Shown here in pieces: positions 1 through 15,000 of a DNA stretch of 64,000 nt. The position numbers and the translations under genes are program-made. This DNA is from CADEDH01 sp039201605 (GTDB lineage Bacteria > Actinomycetota > Acidimicrobiia > Acidimicrobiales > SZUA-35). The stretch is taken from contig JBCCRO010000031.1 in assembly GCA_039201605.1 (NCBI GenBank), positions 1 through 64,000 on the forward strand, given 5' to 3'. The number at the start of each line of letters is the position of its first letter. Within the stretch, counting starts at the first letter, position 1. Under the pieces are notes generated by a model that ran no database searches, was not told the origin of the DNA, and was given only the letters and a program-made list of their open reading frames with translations.

Positions 1-3000
1 GACACCACCCCCGACTACCTCGACCCCGACGACGACGGCGACGGCAACCCCACCTCCACCGAGAACGCCGACCCCGACAACGACGGCAACCCCCGAGACG
101 CCCGAGACACCGACCACGACGGCCAACCCGACTATCTCGACAAGACGACCTCGGCCGCCGTCGGGGTGGTCGTCGGCCAGTCGACGATCAGCGCCACGTC
201 GGGCGGCCTCACCGCAACGCTGGACGACAACGATGAGTTCGGCCGCTCGACGGCCCCGATCGGCGACCTCGACGGCGACGGCGTCGTCGATCTGGCGGCG
301 GGCGCCGGTCGCGACGACGACGCAGGCACCGACGCCGGAGCGGTCTACGTGCTGTTCATGAACGCCGACGGCACGGTGGCCTCGGAGCAGAAGCTGACCA
401 ACGGCGTCGGCGGGCTACCGTCGGTGATCAGCGCCGGTGACCGATTCGGGGAGACGCTGGCCACCCTGGGCGACGTGGACGGTGACGGGGTGCCCGACCT
501 CGCCGTCGGCGCCCTGCAGGACGACAACGGCGGTGCCACGACCAATGCCGGCGCCGTGCACATCCTGCTGCTCAACCCCGACGGCACGGTGAAGAGCCAT
601 CGGAAGCTCGACGCCTCGGTCATCTCCGGCGTGGGGGTGTCCGACTACCTCGGCGAGTCGGTGGCCGGCATCGGCGACCTCGACGGCGACGGCGTCCGCG
701 ATCTCGCCGTCGGCGCCCTCTACGACGACGACGGCGGCAGCAACCGGGGCGCCGTCTACATCCTCTTCCTCGGTTCCGACGGCTCGCTCAAGGGCCAACA
801 GAAGATCAGTGACACGGCGGGCGGTCTCACCGCCGCCCTCGACGACGGCGACGTGTTCGGCACCGGCATCGGCACCGTGGGCGATGTCGACGGCGACGGG
901 ATCACCGACATCGCCGTCGGGGCCCGCAACGACGACGACGGCGGCGCCAACTACGGCGCCGTCTACGTGCTGCTCCTCAACACCGACGGCACGGTCAAGG
1001 CCGAACAGAAGATCTCGACCACCACCGGCGGTTTCGACCCCCTCACCACCCCCGACTGGTTCGGACGCTCGGTCGGGGCCCTGGGCGACCTCGACGCCGA
1101 CGGCGTGCCCGACCTCGTCGTCGGAGCCGACATGACCGCTCCCGGCGGCTCGATCTACGTGCTTCTGCTCAACGACAACGGCACGGTGAAGCGCACGTCC
1201 ACCATCGACGCCACCACCGGCGGGCTGACGGCGGTGGACAGCGGCGATCAGTTCGGTGGTTCGGTGGCCGGCATCGGCGACTTCGACGGCGACGGCACCA
1301 TCGGGATCGTTGTCGGCGCCCGCAACGACGACGGCGGCGGCACCGACCGGGGCGCCGTCCACCTCCTCGACCTGCGGGCGGTGTGCGTCGACACCGGCGA
1401 CGACGACGCCGACGGCGTGCTCGACTGCTACGAGGACGCCGACACCGACGGCGACAACAACCCGGTCTCCAACCCCGGGCCCGACACCGACGCCGACACC
1501 ACCCCCGACTACCTCGACCCCGACGACGACGGCGACGGCAACCCCACCTCCGCCGAAGACCCCGACCCCAACGGCGACGGCAACCCCCGCGACGCCCGAG
1601 ACATCGACCGCGACGGCCAGCCCGACTACCGGGACACGCCGACCCGGGCGGCCGAGGCCGTGGTGGCCACCCAGCAGAAGATCAGTTCGACCGCCGGTGG
1701 CCTCACCGGCCCCCTCGACGACAGCGACACCTTCGGTTCGGGCGTCGGCCCCATCGGCGACCTCGACGGCGACGGCGTGGTCGATCTCGTGGTCGGGGCC
1801 GGTACCGACGACGACGGCGGCGGCAACCGGGGCGCCGTCCACGTCCTGTTCATGAACGCCGACGGCACGGTCAAGGCCGAGCAGAAGATCAGTGACACCA
1901 CCGGCGGCCTGGCCGCAGCGCTCGACGACGGCGACTTCTTCGGCGAGTGGGTGCGAAGCGCAGGCGACCTCGACGGCGACGGTCGCAACGAGCTGGTGGT
2001 CGGCGCCCGCTACGACGACGACGGCGGTGGCGATCGGGGCGCTCTCCACGTCCTCTTCCTCAACAGCGACGGCACCGTCAAAGCCGAACAGAAGATCAGC
2101 GACACCACCGGCGGCCTCACCGCAACCCTCGACGACGACGATGGGTTCGGGGTGGCGGCGGACGGGATCGGCGACGTCGACGGCGACGGCGTGCCCGACA
2201 TCATCGTCGGGGCCGATGCCGACGACGACGGCGGTGGCGATCGGGGCGCCCTCTACGTCCTCTTCCTCAACACCGACGGCACCGTCAAAGCCGAACAGAA
2301 GATCAGCGAGACGACGGGTGGCCTGGTCACCACCATCGACGCCGACGGTTTCGGCGAGGCGGTGACCGGTCCGGGCGACATCGACGGCGACGGTACCCCG
2401 GACGTCGCCATCGGCATGTGGGGCGACGACGACGACGGCGGCCCGGCCCGGGGCGCCGTCCACATCCTGTTCCTCAACACCGACGGCACCGTCAAAGCCG
2501 AACAGAAGATCAGCGAGGTGACGGGCGGGCTCGGGGCGTCGCTGGACGACGACGACTGGTTCGGCGGCTCCGTCGGGGCCCTGGGCGACCTCGACGCCGA
2601 CGGCGTCGGCGACCTTCTGGTCGGCGCCCCCGGCGACGACGACGGCGGTACCGACCGCGGAGCCGCCTACATACTCCTCCTGCGGGCCGACGGCACGGTC
2701 AAGTCGTCGGCCAAGATCGCCGACGCCGAGCTGGCGTCACTGGATGACGACGACTGGTTCGGCATCGCCGTCTCCGGTGTGGGCGACCTGGACGAGGACG
2801 GCGCCATCGACATCGCCGTCGGCGCCCTCTACGACGACGACGGCGGCTCCAACCGGGGGGCCGTGTACCTGATCGACCTGCAGACCTCGTGCATCGACGC
2901 CGGCGATGACGACGCCGACGGGGTCCTCAACTGCTACGAGGACGCCGACACCGACGGCGACGGCGATCCGTCGACCACGCCGGGGCCCGACACCGATGGC

Positions 3001-6000
3001 GACACGTCGGCCGACTACGTCGACAGCGACGACGACGGCGACGGCGACCTCACCGTGCTGGAGAACGCCGACCCCAACGGTGACGGCAACCCCCGCGACG
3101 CCGTCGACGGCGACCACGACGGCCAACCCGACTACCTCGACGGGCCGACGGGCACCTCGGGCGGCCTCGTGGCCGACGAGGTGAAGATCAGCGGCACCAC
3201 CGGTGGCCTCACCGCCTCCCTCGACGCCTTCGACCTGTTCGGCCAGGGGGCGGCCCCGGTCGGAGATCTCGACGGCGATGGCGTGGTCGACCTGGCCGTC
3301 GGGGCGTACCAGGACGACGATGGTGGCAGCAACCGGGGCGCCGTCCACCTCCTCTTCCTCAACCCCGACGGCACGGTGAAGGCCGAGCAGAAGATCTCCG
3401 AAGCCGCCGGGGGCGGCCCCGGCCTCGACGACTCCGACCAGTTCGGCCGCAACGTGGCCCACCTGGGCGACCTCGACGGCGACGGACTGAGCGACATCGC
3501 CGTCGGCGCCTTCCGCGACGACGACGGCGGCACCAACCGGGGGGCCGTGTACATCGCCTTTCTCAACGCCGACGGCACGGCGCGGGCGATCCAGAAGGTC
3601 AGCGCCACCGCCGGTGGGTTCACCGGGCCCCTGGCCGACGGCGTCGAGTTCGGCCGCGACGTCGCCGGCCTGGGCGATGTCGACGGCGACGGCGTCGTCG
3701 ATATCGCCGTCGGGTCCACCCAGGACAACGACGGCGGCACCGACCGCGGTGCGGTCCACGTCCTCTTCCTCAACCCCGACGGCACGGTGAAGGCCGAGCA
3801 GAAGATCAGCGACACCACCGGCGGCCTCACCACCGCCCTCGACGACGATGACGAGTTCGGTCTCGGTCTGGCCGGTATCGGCGACCTCGACGGCGACGGC
3901 GTGGCCGACCTCGCCGTCGGCGCCCACAAGGACGACGACGGGGCGGCCGACGCCGGTGCCCTCTACATCCTGTTCCTGAACGCCGATGGCACGGTGAAGG
4001 CCGAGCAGAAGATCAGCTCCACCAGCGGCGGGCTCGGCGTGAGCCTGGAGACCGTGACCGCCTTCGGGGCCGGGGTGACCGCCATCGGCGATCTCGACCT
4101 CGACGGCAACGTCGATCTCGCCGTGGGCGCCCCCTACGACGACGACGGGGAGAACTACGCCGGTGCGGTGTACATCCTGTTCCTCGACGACGACGGCACC
4201 GTCCGGGCCGCCGACAAGATCAGCGCCGCCAGCGGCGCCTTCACCGGCCCCCTCGACAACTTCGACAACCTCGGCTTCGGCCTGGCCCCCCTCGGCGACC
4301 TCGACGGCGACGGCACGATCAACCTCGCCGTCGGGGCCAACGGCGACGACGACGGCGCCAACTCGGCCGGCGCCGTCTACATCCTCGACCTGGCCGACGC
4401 CTGCACCCTGGGCACCGGCTACGGCGAGGCCTGCCCCTTCACCGCCCTGGCCCAGGTGGCCGACGACCTCGACGGTCGCTTCTGGTTCGACTTCGGCGAC
4501 GGCGCCTTCCAGGCCTCGGTCAGCTCCGATGAGGGCGGAGCCTGGGTTCAGATCCTGCAGTACAACCACGAGGGCGGCACCAACCCCAACGTCGACGCCC
4601 GTAGCGCAGGCGAGCACTGGCCCGCCTCCTCCGCCGCCCCGCTCGGCACCGACCAGTCGGCCCAGGCGACCTGGGGCCACATCGGCCAGGCGGCAGCCGC
4701 CGCCATCCCCGACGCCGACGCCGACCTGGAGCTCCGCTGGTACGGCGAAACCTCAAACCACAGCCGCGTCGTCCACTTCCGCTCCCCGTTGCTCGGCGAG
4801 ATCCGCACCGACGGCGCCGACGACTTCTTCGCCGCGGGCCTCGCCACCACCCACGTCCCGCTGACCGGCCACACCGCCGACGCCCCGGCCTCGATCGACA
4901 ACGGCTACGACGGTCAGGGCGACCTCGTCCTGACCAGCTTCCCCTGGTACGAGACCGGCACCCGCCACTGGGGCATCCGGGGCCTCGGCTATCGCTGGGA
5001 GGTCGACGACTACGCCAACAACGCCGACAACGACACCCTCCACCGGGTCTGGATCCGGGTACGGCGGCCCACCGTGGTGGTCAACTCGACCGGCGACGGC
5101 GCCGATGCCAACACCGGCGACGGCATCTGCTCGACCGGCGGCACCAACATCGACGGCGATCCCGAGTGCACGCTGCGGGCCGCCATCGCCGAGGCCAACG
5201 CCTCGACCGCCGTCGGCGCCATCGACTTCGCCATCCCGACCGCCGACGGCGGCCACGACGGCGGCGTCTGGACCATCGCCACCACCTCCGAACTCCCGAC
5301 CATCACCGGGACCGTCGACATCGACGGCACCAGCCAGGTCGGCTACGCCACCCCGGTGGTCACCGTCGACGGGTCGGGCCAGGGCTCCGGCCGCGGCCTG
5401 ACGCTGACCGCATCCGACGCCACCATCCGCGGCCTCAACGTCCGTGACATGCCCCACGACGGCATCTACGTCGGCGGTGCCCGCAACACCATCGCCGACA
5501 ACCACCTCGGCACCGACGCCGCCGGGCTGACCGGCGCCGGAAACGCCCGGGCCGGGGTCGAGGTGGGCGGCATCGACAACGTGATCTCGGGCAACGTCTC
5601 CTCGGGCAACGGCCGCGACGGCATCATTATCCGCAACGCCACCCGACCGGTCATCATCGGCAACCACCTCGGCCCCGACGTCACCGGCGACGCCCTCATC
5701 GGTCAGGGGCAGGAGGGCATCCAGGTGGAGGACTCGTCGGTCGACGTGGTGATCGGCAGGCCCGGCGACGGCAACGTCATCAGCGGCAACAGCGGCGGTG
5801 GCATCCACGTTTTCGACGGCACCCCCGACCGCCTGATCCTGCAGGGCAACCTGATCGGGGTGGGGGCCGACGGCGCCACCAGTATGCCAAACGCCTTGTT
5901 CGGTATCCGGACCCGACCGGCCTCGATCGACTGGCTCATCGGCGGCACCGGCGCAGGCGAGGGCAACACCATCGCCGACAACTCGGGGCCCGGCATCCGC

Positions 6001-9000
6001 ATCGACGACGCAGCATCGACCGGCATCAGCGTCGTCGGCAACCGCATCCACGACAACACCGGAATCGGCCTCGACCTCGGCTCGGACGGCGTGACCGCCA
6101 ACGACGCCGGCGACGCCGACACCGGAGCCAACGAGCTGCTCAACACGCCCGTCGTCGCCCGGGCCATCGAGTCGGGCGGCACCGTCACGGTCGAGGCGAC
6201 CCTCGACGCCCCCGCCGGCGACTACCGCATCGAAGCCTTCATCAACCCGTCGGGGCCCGACGACACCGGCTACGGCGAGGGCGAGGTGGTGGCCGGGAAC
6301 ACGTCGATCACCCATACCGGCACCGGGGCCGAGAGCTTCTCGCTGATCTTCTCCGGCGCCGCGGGCGACGTCGTCTCCCTGATCGCCACCGAAGACCTCG
6401 GCGGCGGCGACCTCGGCTCGAGCTCGGAGTTCTCCGGGAACGGGCTGATCACCGACACCGAGACCCTGGTGGTGAACGCCACCGGCGACGACACCGACGC
6501 CACCGCAGGCGACGGACGCTGCGACTCCGGCGCCGCCAACGCCCTGGGCGCACCGGCGTGCACCCTGCGGGCTGCGATCACCGAGGCCAACGCCTCAGCC
6601 GGGATCGACACGATCGTGTTCCACCTGCCGGCGGCCGAGCCCGGTCACAGCGGCGGGGTGTGGACCATCTCCCCCACCGGGTCGCTGATGCCCCCGATCA
6701 CCTCGACGACGACGATCGACGCCACGACCCAGCCCGGCTTCGTCGACCGACCGGTCGTCGGCGTGAACGGGGCCGGCATCGCCTCGGGATCGTCCTCGAA
6801 CGACGGCCTCACCTTCCAGGCCACGGCCCCCGGCTCGGCGGTGGTCGGCCTCGCCGTCTACGCCTTCGCCGACGAGTCGATCGTGGTCAGCGCAGACAAC
6901 ACCACGATCACCGGCAACTTCTTCGGCGCCGCCCCCGACGAGTCGATCCCCGCCCACCCGTCGCCCGTCTCGTCCCGGGCCGAGGTCTACCTGATCGCCG
7001 ACGGCATCACCTTCGGCGGCTCAGACCCCGGCGACGGCAATCTGATTGCCAGCCCCACAAGCAACGAGAGCCTGTTGCTGCAGTTCACCTTCGACGGCAC
7101 CGTTGTCGAGGGCAACCGGTTCGGCACCACCTTCGACGGCAGCGCCCAGCTGGGCACCGGGAGCGACCGCACGCTCGTCGCCCGCAACACCACCACCGGT
7201 CTGGTGATCCGCGACAACCGGTTCGCCCAGGCCGACGAGATCGCCATCTCGGTCGAGGACAACTCGACCGCCACCGTCGTCGGCAACGTCTTCGGCACCG
7301 ACGAGGCCGGCACAGCCGTCTTCCCGATCACCTCGGCGGTCCAGGCCGGCGGCAGCGCCCAGGTCCGCTTCGGGGGAACCGGTGCGAACGACGGCAACCT
7401 CGTCCGCAACGCCGGCGACGACGCCGTCGTCCACGTCGGCGGCGCCACCGGCACCCTGACGGTGCTGGGCAACGACATCGCCGGCAGCGGCGGCCTCGGT
7501 ATCGACCTGGAGGGCGGTACGGAGAGCACGGAGGGCGTCACCGCCAACGACGGCGGCGACGGCGACACCGGGGCCAACGGCCTGTTGAACCGACCGGTTG
7601 CGACGTCGGTCGCCGAGTCGGGCGGCACGCTCACCGTCGGCGTCGACCTCGACGTCCCGGCCGGCGACTACCGGCTGGAGTTCTTCACCAACCCGACCGC
7701 CGGTCCCGATCCCAGCGGCTCCGGTGAGGGCGAGACGCTCGTCCACGCCGAGGTGATCACCCACAGCGGCTCGGGCACCGAGTCCTTTGCGGTCGCTTTC
7801 GCCGGGAACCCGTCCGACCACATCACGGCCACGGCCACCGAGGACCTGGGCGGCGGTGCGTACGGCGCCACGTCGGAGTTCTCGACGTCGATCACGATGC
7901 CCCTGGTGGTGAACGCCACCGGCGACGGATCCGACGCCACGCCCGGTGACGGGTTCTGCGACACGGGCGGCACCGCGGCCGACGGCGATGACGAGTGCAC
8001 CCTGCGGGCGGCCCTGGAGGAGGCCAATGCCGCCGCCCATGCCGACACGATCACCTTCGACGTCCCGACCGGGGACGGCGGCCACGACAGCGGCGTGTGG
8101 ACCATCACCCCCGCCGCCGCCCTCCCCGTCATCGACGACCCGGTCACCATCGACGGGTCGACCCAGTCGGGCTACGGCTCCACCCCCGTGATCGAGATCG
8201 ACGGCCGCGCCCTCTCGACGTCCGGCATCGACGGCCTCCGCCTGTCGAGCGGGTCCGACGGATCGACGATCCGGGCGCTCGCCGTCTACGGGCTCCCGTC
8301 CAACCCGCTTGAGATCGACGGCGGCGACGGCCACCTGATCGTCGGCAACCACCTGGGCACGGCGGCCTCCGGGCTGTCGGTGCCGGCGGCCTCCGCCGCG
8401 TCGGCCCTGCACATCGCGAGCGGCGGCGACCTCACCATCGGCGGTACCGCAGCCGGCGACGGCAACCTCCTCGCCGGTGGCGACAATGGCATCGTGATCG
8501 ACGGGTCGGGCGGCGTCGACGGCGTGGCCATCGAAGGCAACCGGATCGGCACCGACGTCACCGGCAACACCGAACTGGGCGTTGCCTACGACGGCATCCG
8601 CGTCCAGGACGGGGCCGCCGACGTCGTCATCGGCGGCTCGACGGCCGGATCGGGCAACGTGATCGCCGGCACCGGCAGCCAAGGCGTCCAGATCAGCGGC
8701 GAGGCCACCGACGGCGTGGTGATCGAAGGCAACTCGATCGGCGTCGGGCTCGACGGCACCACCGCCCTCACCATCGGCCGGGAGGGCATCCAGGTCATCG
8801 ACGGCGGTGACGGCATCTCGATCACCGACAACATCATCGGCAACGTCGGCGATGAGGGCATCGAGTTCGACGGCGACACCGTGGGCGGCACCGTGCAGGG
8901 CAACCGCATCGGCCTCGACGGGGGCGGCGCTCCCCACCCGGTGTCGAGCCACGGCATCCTGATCGACGACGCCGCCGGCACCCCGACCGGGATCCTGATC

Positions 9001-12000
9001 GGGGGCACCGGAGCCGGCGAAGGCAACCGCATGGCCAACACCATCTCCGACGGCGACGGCATCCGCCAGCTCTCCACCGGTGACAACGCCTTCCTCGGCA
9101 ACCGGATCACGGCCAGCGACGGCCTGGCCGTCGACCTCGGCGTCGACGGCGTGACCGTCAATGACGCCGGAGACGTCGACGACGGCCCCAACGGCCTGCT
9201 CAACCATCCGGAGATCACCGACATCACCGAGTCCGGGGGCACCCTCACCGTCGACTACGACCTCGACGTCCCGGCCGGCGACTACCGCGTCGAGTTCTTC
9301 ACCAACGACATCGCCGATGCCAGCGGCCACGGCGAGGCCCAGACCCTCGCCCAGGCCACCTCGATCACCCACACCGGTTCCGGGACCGAGTCGTTCTCCG
9401 TCGCCTTCACCGGCACGGCGGCCGACGTCGTCGCCGCCACCGCCACCGTGGATGTCGGCGGCGGCTCCTACGGCGCCACCTCCGAGGTGTCGGGCTCGGC
9501 CAGCGTCACCGTCGTCGTCAACAGCACCGCCGACTCCGATGACGCCAACCCCGGCGACGGCGTCTGCAGCACCGCCACCACCAACGCCGACGGCGACCCC
9601 GAGTGCACCCTGCGGGCCGCCATCACCGAGGCCAACGCCTCGGCGGTGGTTAGACAGATCGAGTTCTCGATTCCGACCACCGACGGCGGGCACAGCGGCG
9701 GTCACTGGACGATCAGTCCGTCGTCGCAGCTGCCGACCGTCACCGGCGCAGTGCGTATCGACGGCACCAGCCAGCCCGGGTACAGCGCCAACACCACCGC
9801 CGCCCCTCTCGGCCTCGACCAGCTCCCGATCATCGGCCTCGACGGCTCCTCGGCCGGCACCGCCGACGGGCTCGTGGTCGGCGCCGCCGACGCCACCGTC
9901 GCCGGCCTGCGGATCGGCGGCTTCGACGGCGACGGCATCGTGCTCGACGGGACTCGGGCCTCCATCACCGCCGTCAGCGTCGGGGTCGACGCCGCCGGAG
10001 CGGTGGCGTTCGCCAACACCGGCGAGGGGATCGTGGTGAACGCCGCCGACGCCACCATCGGCGGCCCGGCGGCGGCGGATCGGGTGCTGATCTCGGGCAA
10101 CGACACCAACGGGGTCCGGGTCGACGGCCAGGCGGGCACGACGGTCGATGGCGCCATTATCGGGCTCGACGCCGCAGCCGACGCCGTGGTGCCCAACGGG
10201 GCCAACGGCGTCCGCCTCGGCAATGCGACCGGCGCCACCGTTCGCGACAGCGTCATCAGCGGCAACGACGAACCGACCTTCGTGGCCGACGGCATCTTCG
10301 TCACCGGCGGCTCCGGCCACCGGGTCCAGGGCAATCACCTCGGCACCAACGCCGACGGCGACCCGCTCGGCAACTTCTGGGCCGGGATCGCCGTCAGCTC
10401 CGCCACCGACATCCTGATCGGCGGTACTGGGGTCGATGAGGGCAACGTGATCGCGTCCAACGGGTCGAGCGGCGTGATCGTGCAGGGCACCTCGACGGCC
10501 GCCGTGCTTGGCAACGCCATCTCGGCCAACGACGCCCTCGGCATCGACCTCGACAGCGACGGCGTGACCGCCAACGACGACGGCGACGCAGACACCGGCC
10601 CCAACGACCTGCTCAACTTCCCCGTGATCGACTCGGCCACCATCGACGGCGGCACGGTCACCATCGGCTTCAGCCTCGACGCCCCCGCCGGCGACTACCG
10701 CATCGAGTTCTTCGCCAATCCGGCCGGGGCCGACGGTTCGGGCCACGGCGAGGGCGGGAGCCTGGTCCACACCGCACTCGGCACCCACACCGGTTCAGGG
10801 GTGGCGTCGTTCACCACCACCTATGCCGGCTCGTTCGGGCAGGTGCTGACGGCCACCGCCACCGAAGACCTCGGCGGCGGATCCCACGGCGCGACCTCCG
10901 AGTTCTCCGCCGCCGCCACCGTCGTGGCCGAGACCCTGACCGTCAACGCCACCGCCGACGACGGCGACGCCTCCCCGGGCGACGGCGTGTGCGACACCGG
11001 CGGCACCAACAGCGAGGGAGACCCCGAGTGCACCCTGCGAGCCGTTCTGGAGGAGGTCGACGGGGCCGGGGGTGACGGCACCAGGGTCGAGTTCGCCATC
11101 CCCACCTCCGATCCCGGCTACTCGACCGGCCCCACGGCCTTCACCCTGACCCCCACCTCGCCCCTCCCGGCCGTCACCCGACAGCTGGTGATCGACGGCG
11201 CCAGCCAGAGCCAGTACGCCACCCTCCCCGTGATCGTGCTCGACGGGTCGGCGGCGGGTACCGGCGCCGACGGCCTCCGGCTCCGGGCCGGGGCCGATCT
11301 CAGCACGATCAACGCCCTCACCATCCACTCGTTCGGCCAGGCCGCCCTCGACGTCCGCGACGGCGACGGGCACACGATCACCGGCAACGTCCTCGGCCTG
11401 ATGGCCGACGGCGACACGGCGGCCGGCAACACGTACGGCCTCTACGCCCACACCAGCGTCGGCCTGACCATCGGTGGCACCACGGCGGCCGAACGCAACG
11501 TGATCTCCGGCAACGAGGACGGCGTTCGCCTCGACGGCAACTCGACCGACGCCGTCATCGTCGGCAACCACATCGGCACCGACGCCGCGGGCCTCGTCGA
11601 CCGGGGCAACCAGCTCGACGCCATCCACCTGGCCGGCAATGCCGATCGGGCCCGCATCGGAGGGTCGACGGCGACGGAGAGGAACGTTCTGGCCGGCAGC
11701 GGGGACGATGCGATCAACGCCGCCGCCATCGACGATCTGGTGATCGAGGGCAACCACATCGGGGTGGGTGCCGACGGCGTCACGCCGCTCGGCAACAGCG
11801 GGGCCGGGATCGAGCTCAACTGGGGCCGACGGGCGACCGTGACCGACAACGTGGTCGGTCCGGGCAACAACGGCATCGTTCTCGGCAACCACGACGACGC
11901 GGTCATCACCGGCAACTCGATCGGTACCGACCCCACAGGCATCGAGACCTGGGCCATCGGCCAGAACGCCGTCGTCCTCCGCAACGGCACCGAGAACGCC

Positions 12001-15000
12001 CTGATCGGCGGCACCACGACGGCGGAGGCCAACCTGATCCGCAACGCCGGAGTCGGAGGCGTGGTGCTCGAAAGTGCCACCGACACCGGCAACGCCGTCA
12101 TCGGCAACTCGATCGCGGCCAACACCGGCCTCGGGATCGACCTCGGCGACGACGGACGCACCGCCAACGACGCCGGCGACGTCGACTCCGGCGCCAACGA
12201 CCTCCTCAACCACCCGGCCATCTCCCGATCGGTGGAGACCGCCCCCGGCACCCTGACCACCACCATCGAGCTCGACGTACCGGCGGGCACCTACCGGATC
12301 GAGGTGTTCCGGGCGCAGGACGACGACACCCCCGACGACGGTGGCGCCGGGGAGGGCCAGACCCTGCTCGGCTCCTCGTCGGTGGTCCACACCGGCTCCG
12401 GGTCGGAGACGTTCACCGTGACCCACGACGGCGCCGCCGGACACCTGGTGGCCGCCACCGCCACCGACGACACCGGCGGGGGATCCTACGGCTCGACCTC
12501 GGAGTTCTCCCGGGCCCGCACGGCGCTGGCCACCGACGAGGTGGCGGTCAACGACGGTGGCGACGGCGGCGACCTGGCGCCGGGCGACGGTGTCTGCGAC
12601 AGCGGCGGCGTCAACGCCGAAGGGGCCACCGCCTGCACCCTGCGGGCCGCCATCGAGGAGCTCAACGGCGCCGGCGGCATCGACACGATCCGCTTCGATC
12701 TGCCCGCCGCCGATCTCGGCCACAGCTCCGGCGTGTGGACGATCAGCCCGGGCTCGGCCCTGCCGTCGATGAACGAGTCCGTCACCCTCGACGCCACGAC
12801 CCAACCCGGTTGGGCCGACGGACCGGGCACACCGGTGGTGGAGCTCGACGGCGCCTCGGCCGGCGCCTCGGCGAACGGTCTCGACGTCAACGCCCCCGCC
12901 AGTACGGTGCGGGGCCTCGCCATCGGCAACTTCGACCGCACCGGGCTCGAGGTCTCCGCCGGATCGACCGCGGGCACCGTGATCGCCGGCAACCACATCG
13001 GCACCGACGCCTCCGGTCTCGTCGATCGAGGCAACGGGTTCTTCGGGGTCCACCTCCAGGGCGGCTCCACCGGCACCACGATCGGGGGGACCGACGTCGC
13101 CGACCGCAACGTGATCAGCGGCAACGACGACGTCGGCGTCACCATCCAGTCCGACGACAACGTGCTGCTGAACAACTTCGTCGGCACGGACGCCACCGGC
13201 CTCGCCGCCCTTCCCAACGACAACGACGGGATCCGGATGACGGCTTCGGCACAGGGCAACACCATCGGCCAGACCGGGGCCGGCAACGTCCTCTCCGGCA
13301 ACACCAGCGACGGCATCGAGGCCAAGATCACCGTCACCGACAACACCATCCGGGGCAACCTGATCGGGCTCGGGGCCGACGGCGACACCGTTGTGGCCAA
13401 CGGCCGCCACGGCATCATCCTCTTCCAAAGCGACAACAACGTCATCGGAGGAACCGGGGCAGGCGACGGCAACGTGATCTCCGGCAACGGGCAGCGCGGC
13501 GTCGTCGTCGACTCCGACAACATCGCCGCCGCCACCGCCAACCGGATCATCGGCAACCGCATCGGCACCGACGCCACCGGCACCCTCGCCCGCGACAACA
13601 CCGACGAGGGCGTGCTCGTCATGCGGGGGGCGACCGCCACCGTCATCGGCGGGTCGACGGTGGCTCACGGCAACGTGATCTCGGGCAACACCGGGGTCTC
13701 GGGCGGCATCCTCATCACCGACTCCGCCACCGCCGGCACCGTCGTGCAGCACAACCGGATCGGCACCGACGCCACCGGCACCGTGGCCCTGGCCAACGGC
13801 GGATTCGGCCTCAGTATCCAGGACGCCCCCGACACCGACGTGCTCGACAACCTGATCTCCGGCAACGTCGACGACGGCATACGCATCGACGGGGCAGCCG
13901 CCACCGGCACCGAGCTGTATCGCAACCTGGTGGGCGTCGACGCCGTGGGCACGACCGCCCTGGCCAACGGCGGCGACGGCATCGAGATCGGCACCGGGGC
14001 CGAGGGGACCGTGACCGGTGCCCCCGGCGACGGCAACGTGCTCAGCGGCAACGTGGGCCACGGCCTCCACCTGGCCGGGGCCGACGCCACCGTCATTCGG
14101 GCCAACCACATCGGCACCGACGGCGGGGCCACGATCGACCTCGGTAACGGCGGCGACGGCGTCGCCTTCACCGGTGCGAGGTCGAGCGACACCGTCATCG
14201 GCGGCACCGGCTCGGGCGAAGGCAACACCATCACCGGCAACGCCGTCGGTGTCAGCGTGGCCGACGGCGCCGGGAGCGGCCACGCCGTCCTCGGCAACCG
14301 GATCCACGACAGCGACGCCCTCGGTATCGACCTCGTCGGGGGCGCCGAGGACGCCGCAGGCGTGACCGCCAACGACGGCGGCGACGTCGACACCGGCCCC
14401 AACGACCTCCTGAACCACCCGGTGATCGAGAACGTGCAGCGGGTGGACGGTGATCTGGTGGCCGAGATCACGCTCGATGTGGCCGCCGGCGACCACCGGA
14501 TCGAGCTGTTCGCCAACACCGACCCCGATCCCGACGGGTACGGCGAGGGTGAGACCCCGTTGGGCGGGGCCACCGTCACCCACACCGGTGGCGGGGCCGA
14601 GACCTTCACCGTCTCGGTCACCTCGGCCGCCACCGTGCTCACCGCCACCGCCACCGAGGACCTCGGCGGCGGCGTTTTCGGCTCGACCTCGGAGTTCTCG
14701 GCCGCCGTCCCCTCCCCCGACCTCGTCGTCGTCAACTCGACCGGCGACGCCGACGACGCCGTCACCGGCGACGGGCAGTGCGACACCGGCGCCACCAACG
14801 CCGACGGCGACCCCGAATGCACCCTGCGAGCCGCCCTCGCCGAGGCCGACGACCCGACGACCCCGGTCGACACGATCTGGTTCGCCCTGCCAACCGGCGA
14901 CGGGGGCTTCGGGGGCAGGTGGTGGACGGTGAGCCTCGGCGCCGACCTCCCGGCCATCGTCGATCCGGTCACCATCGACGCCACCACCCAGACCGGCTAC

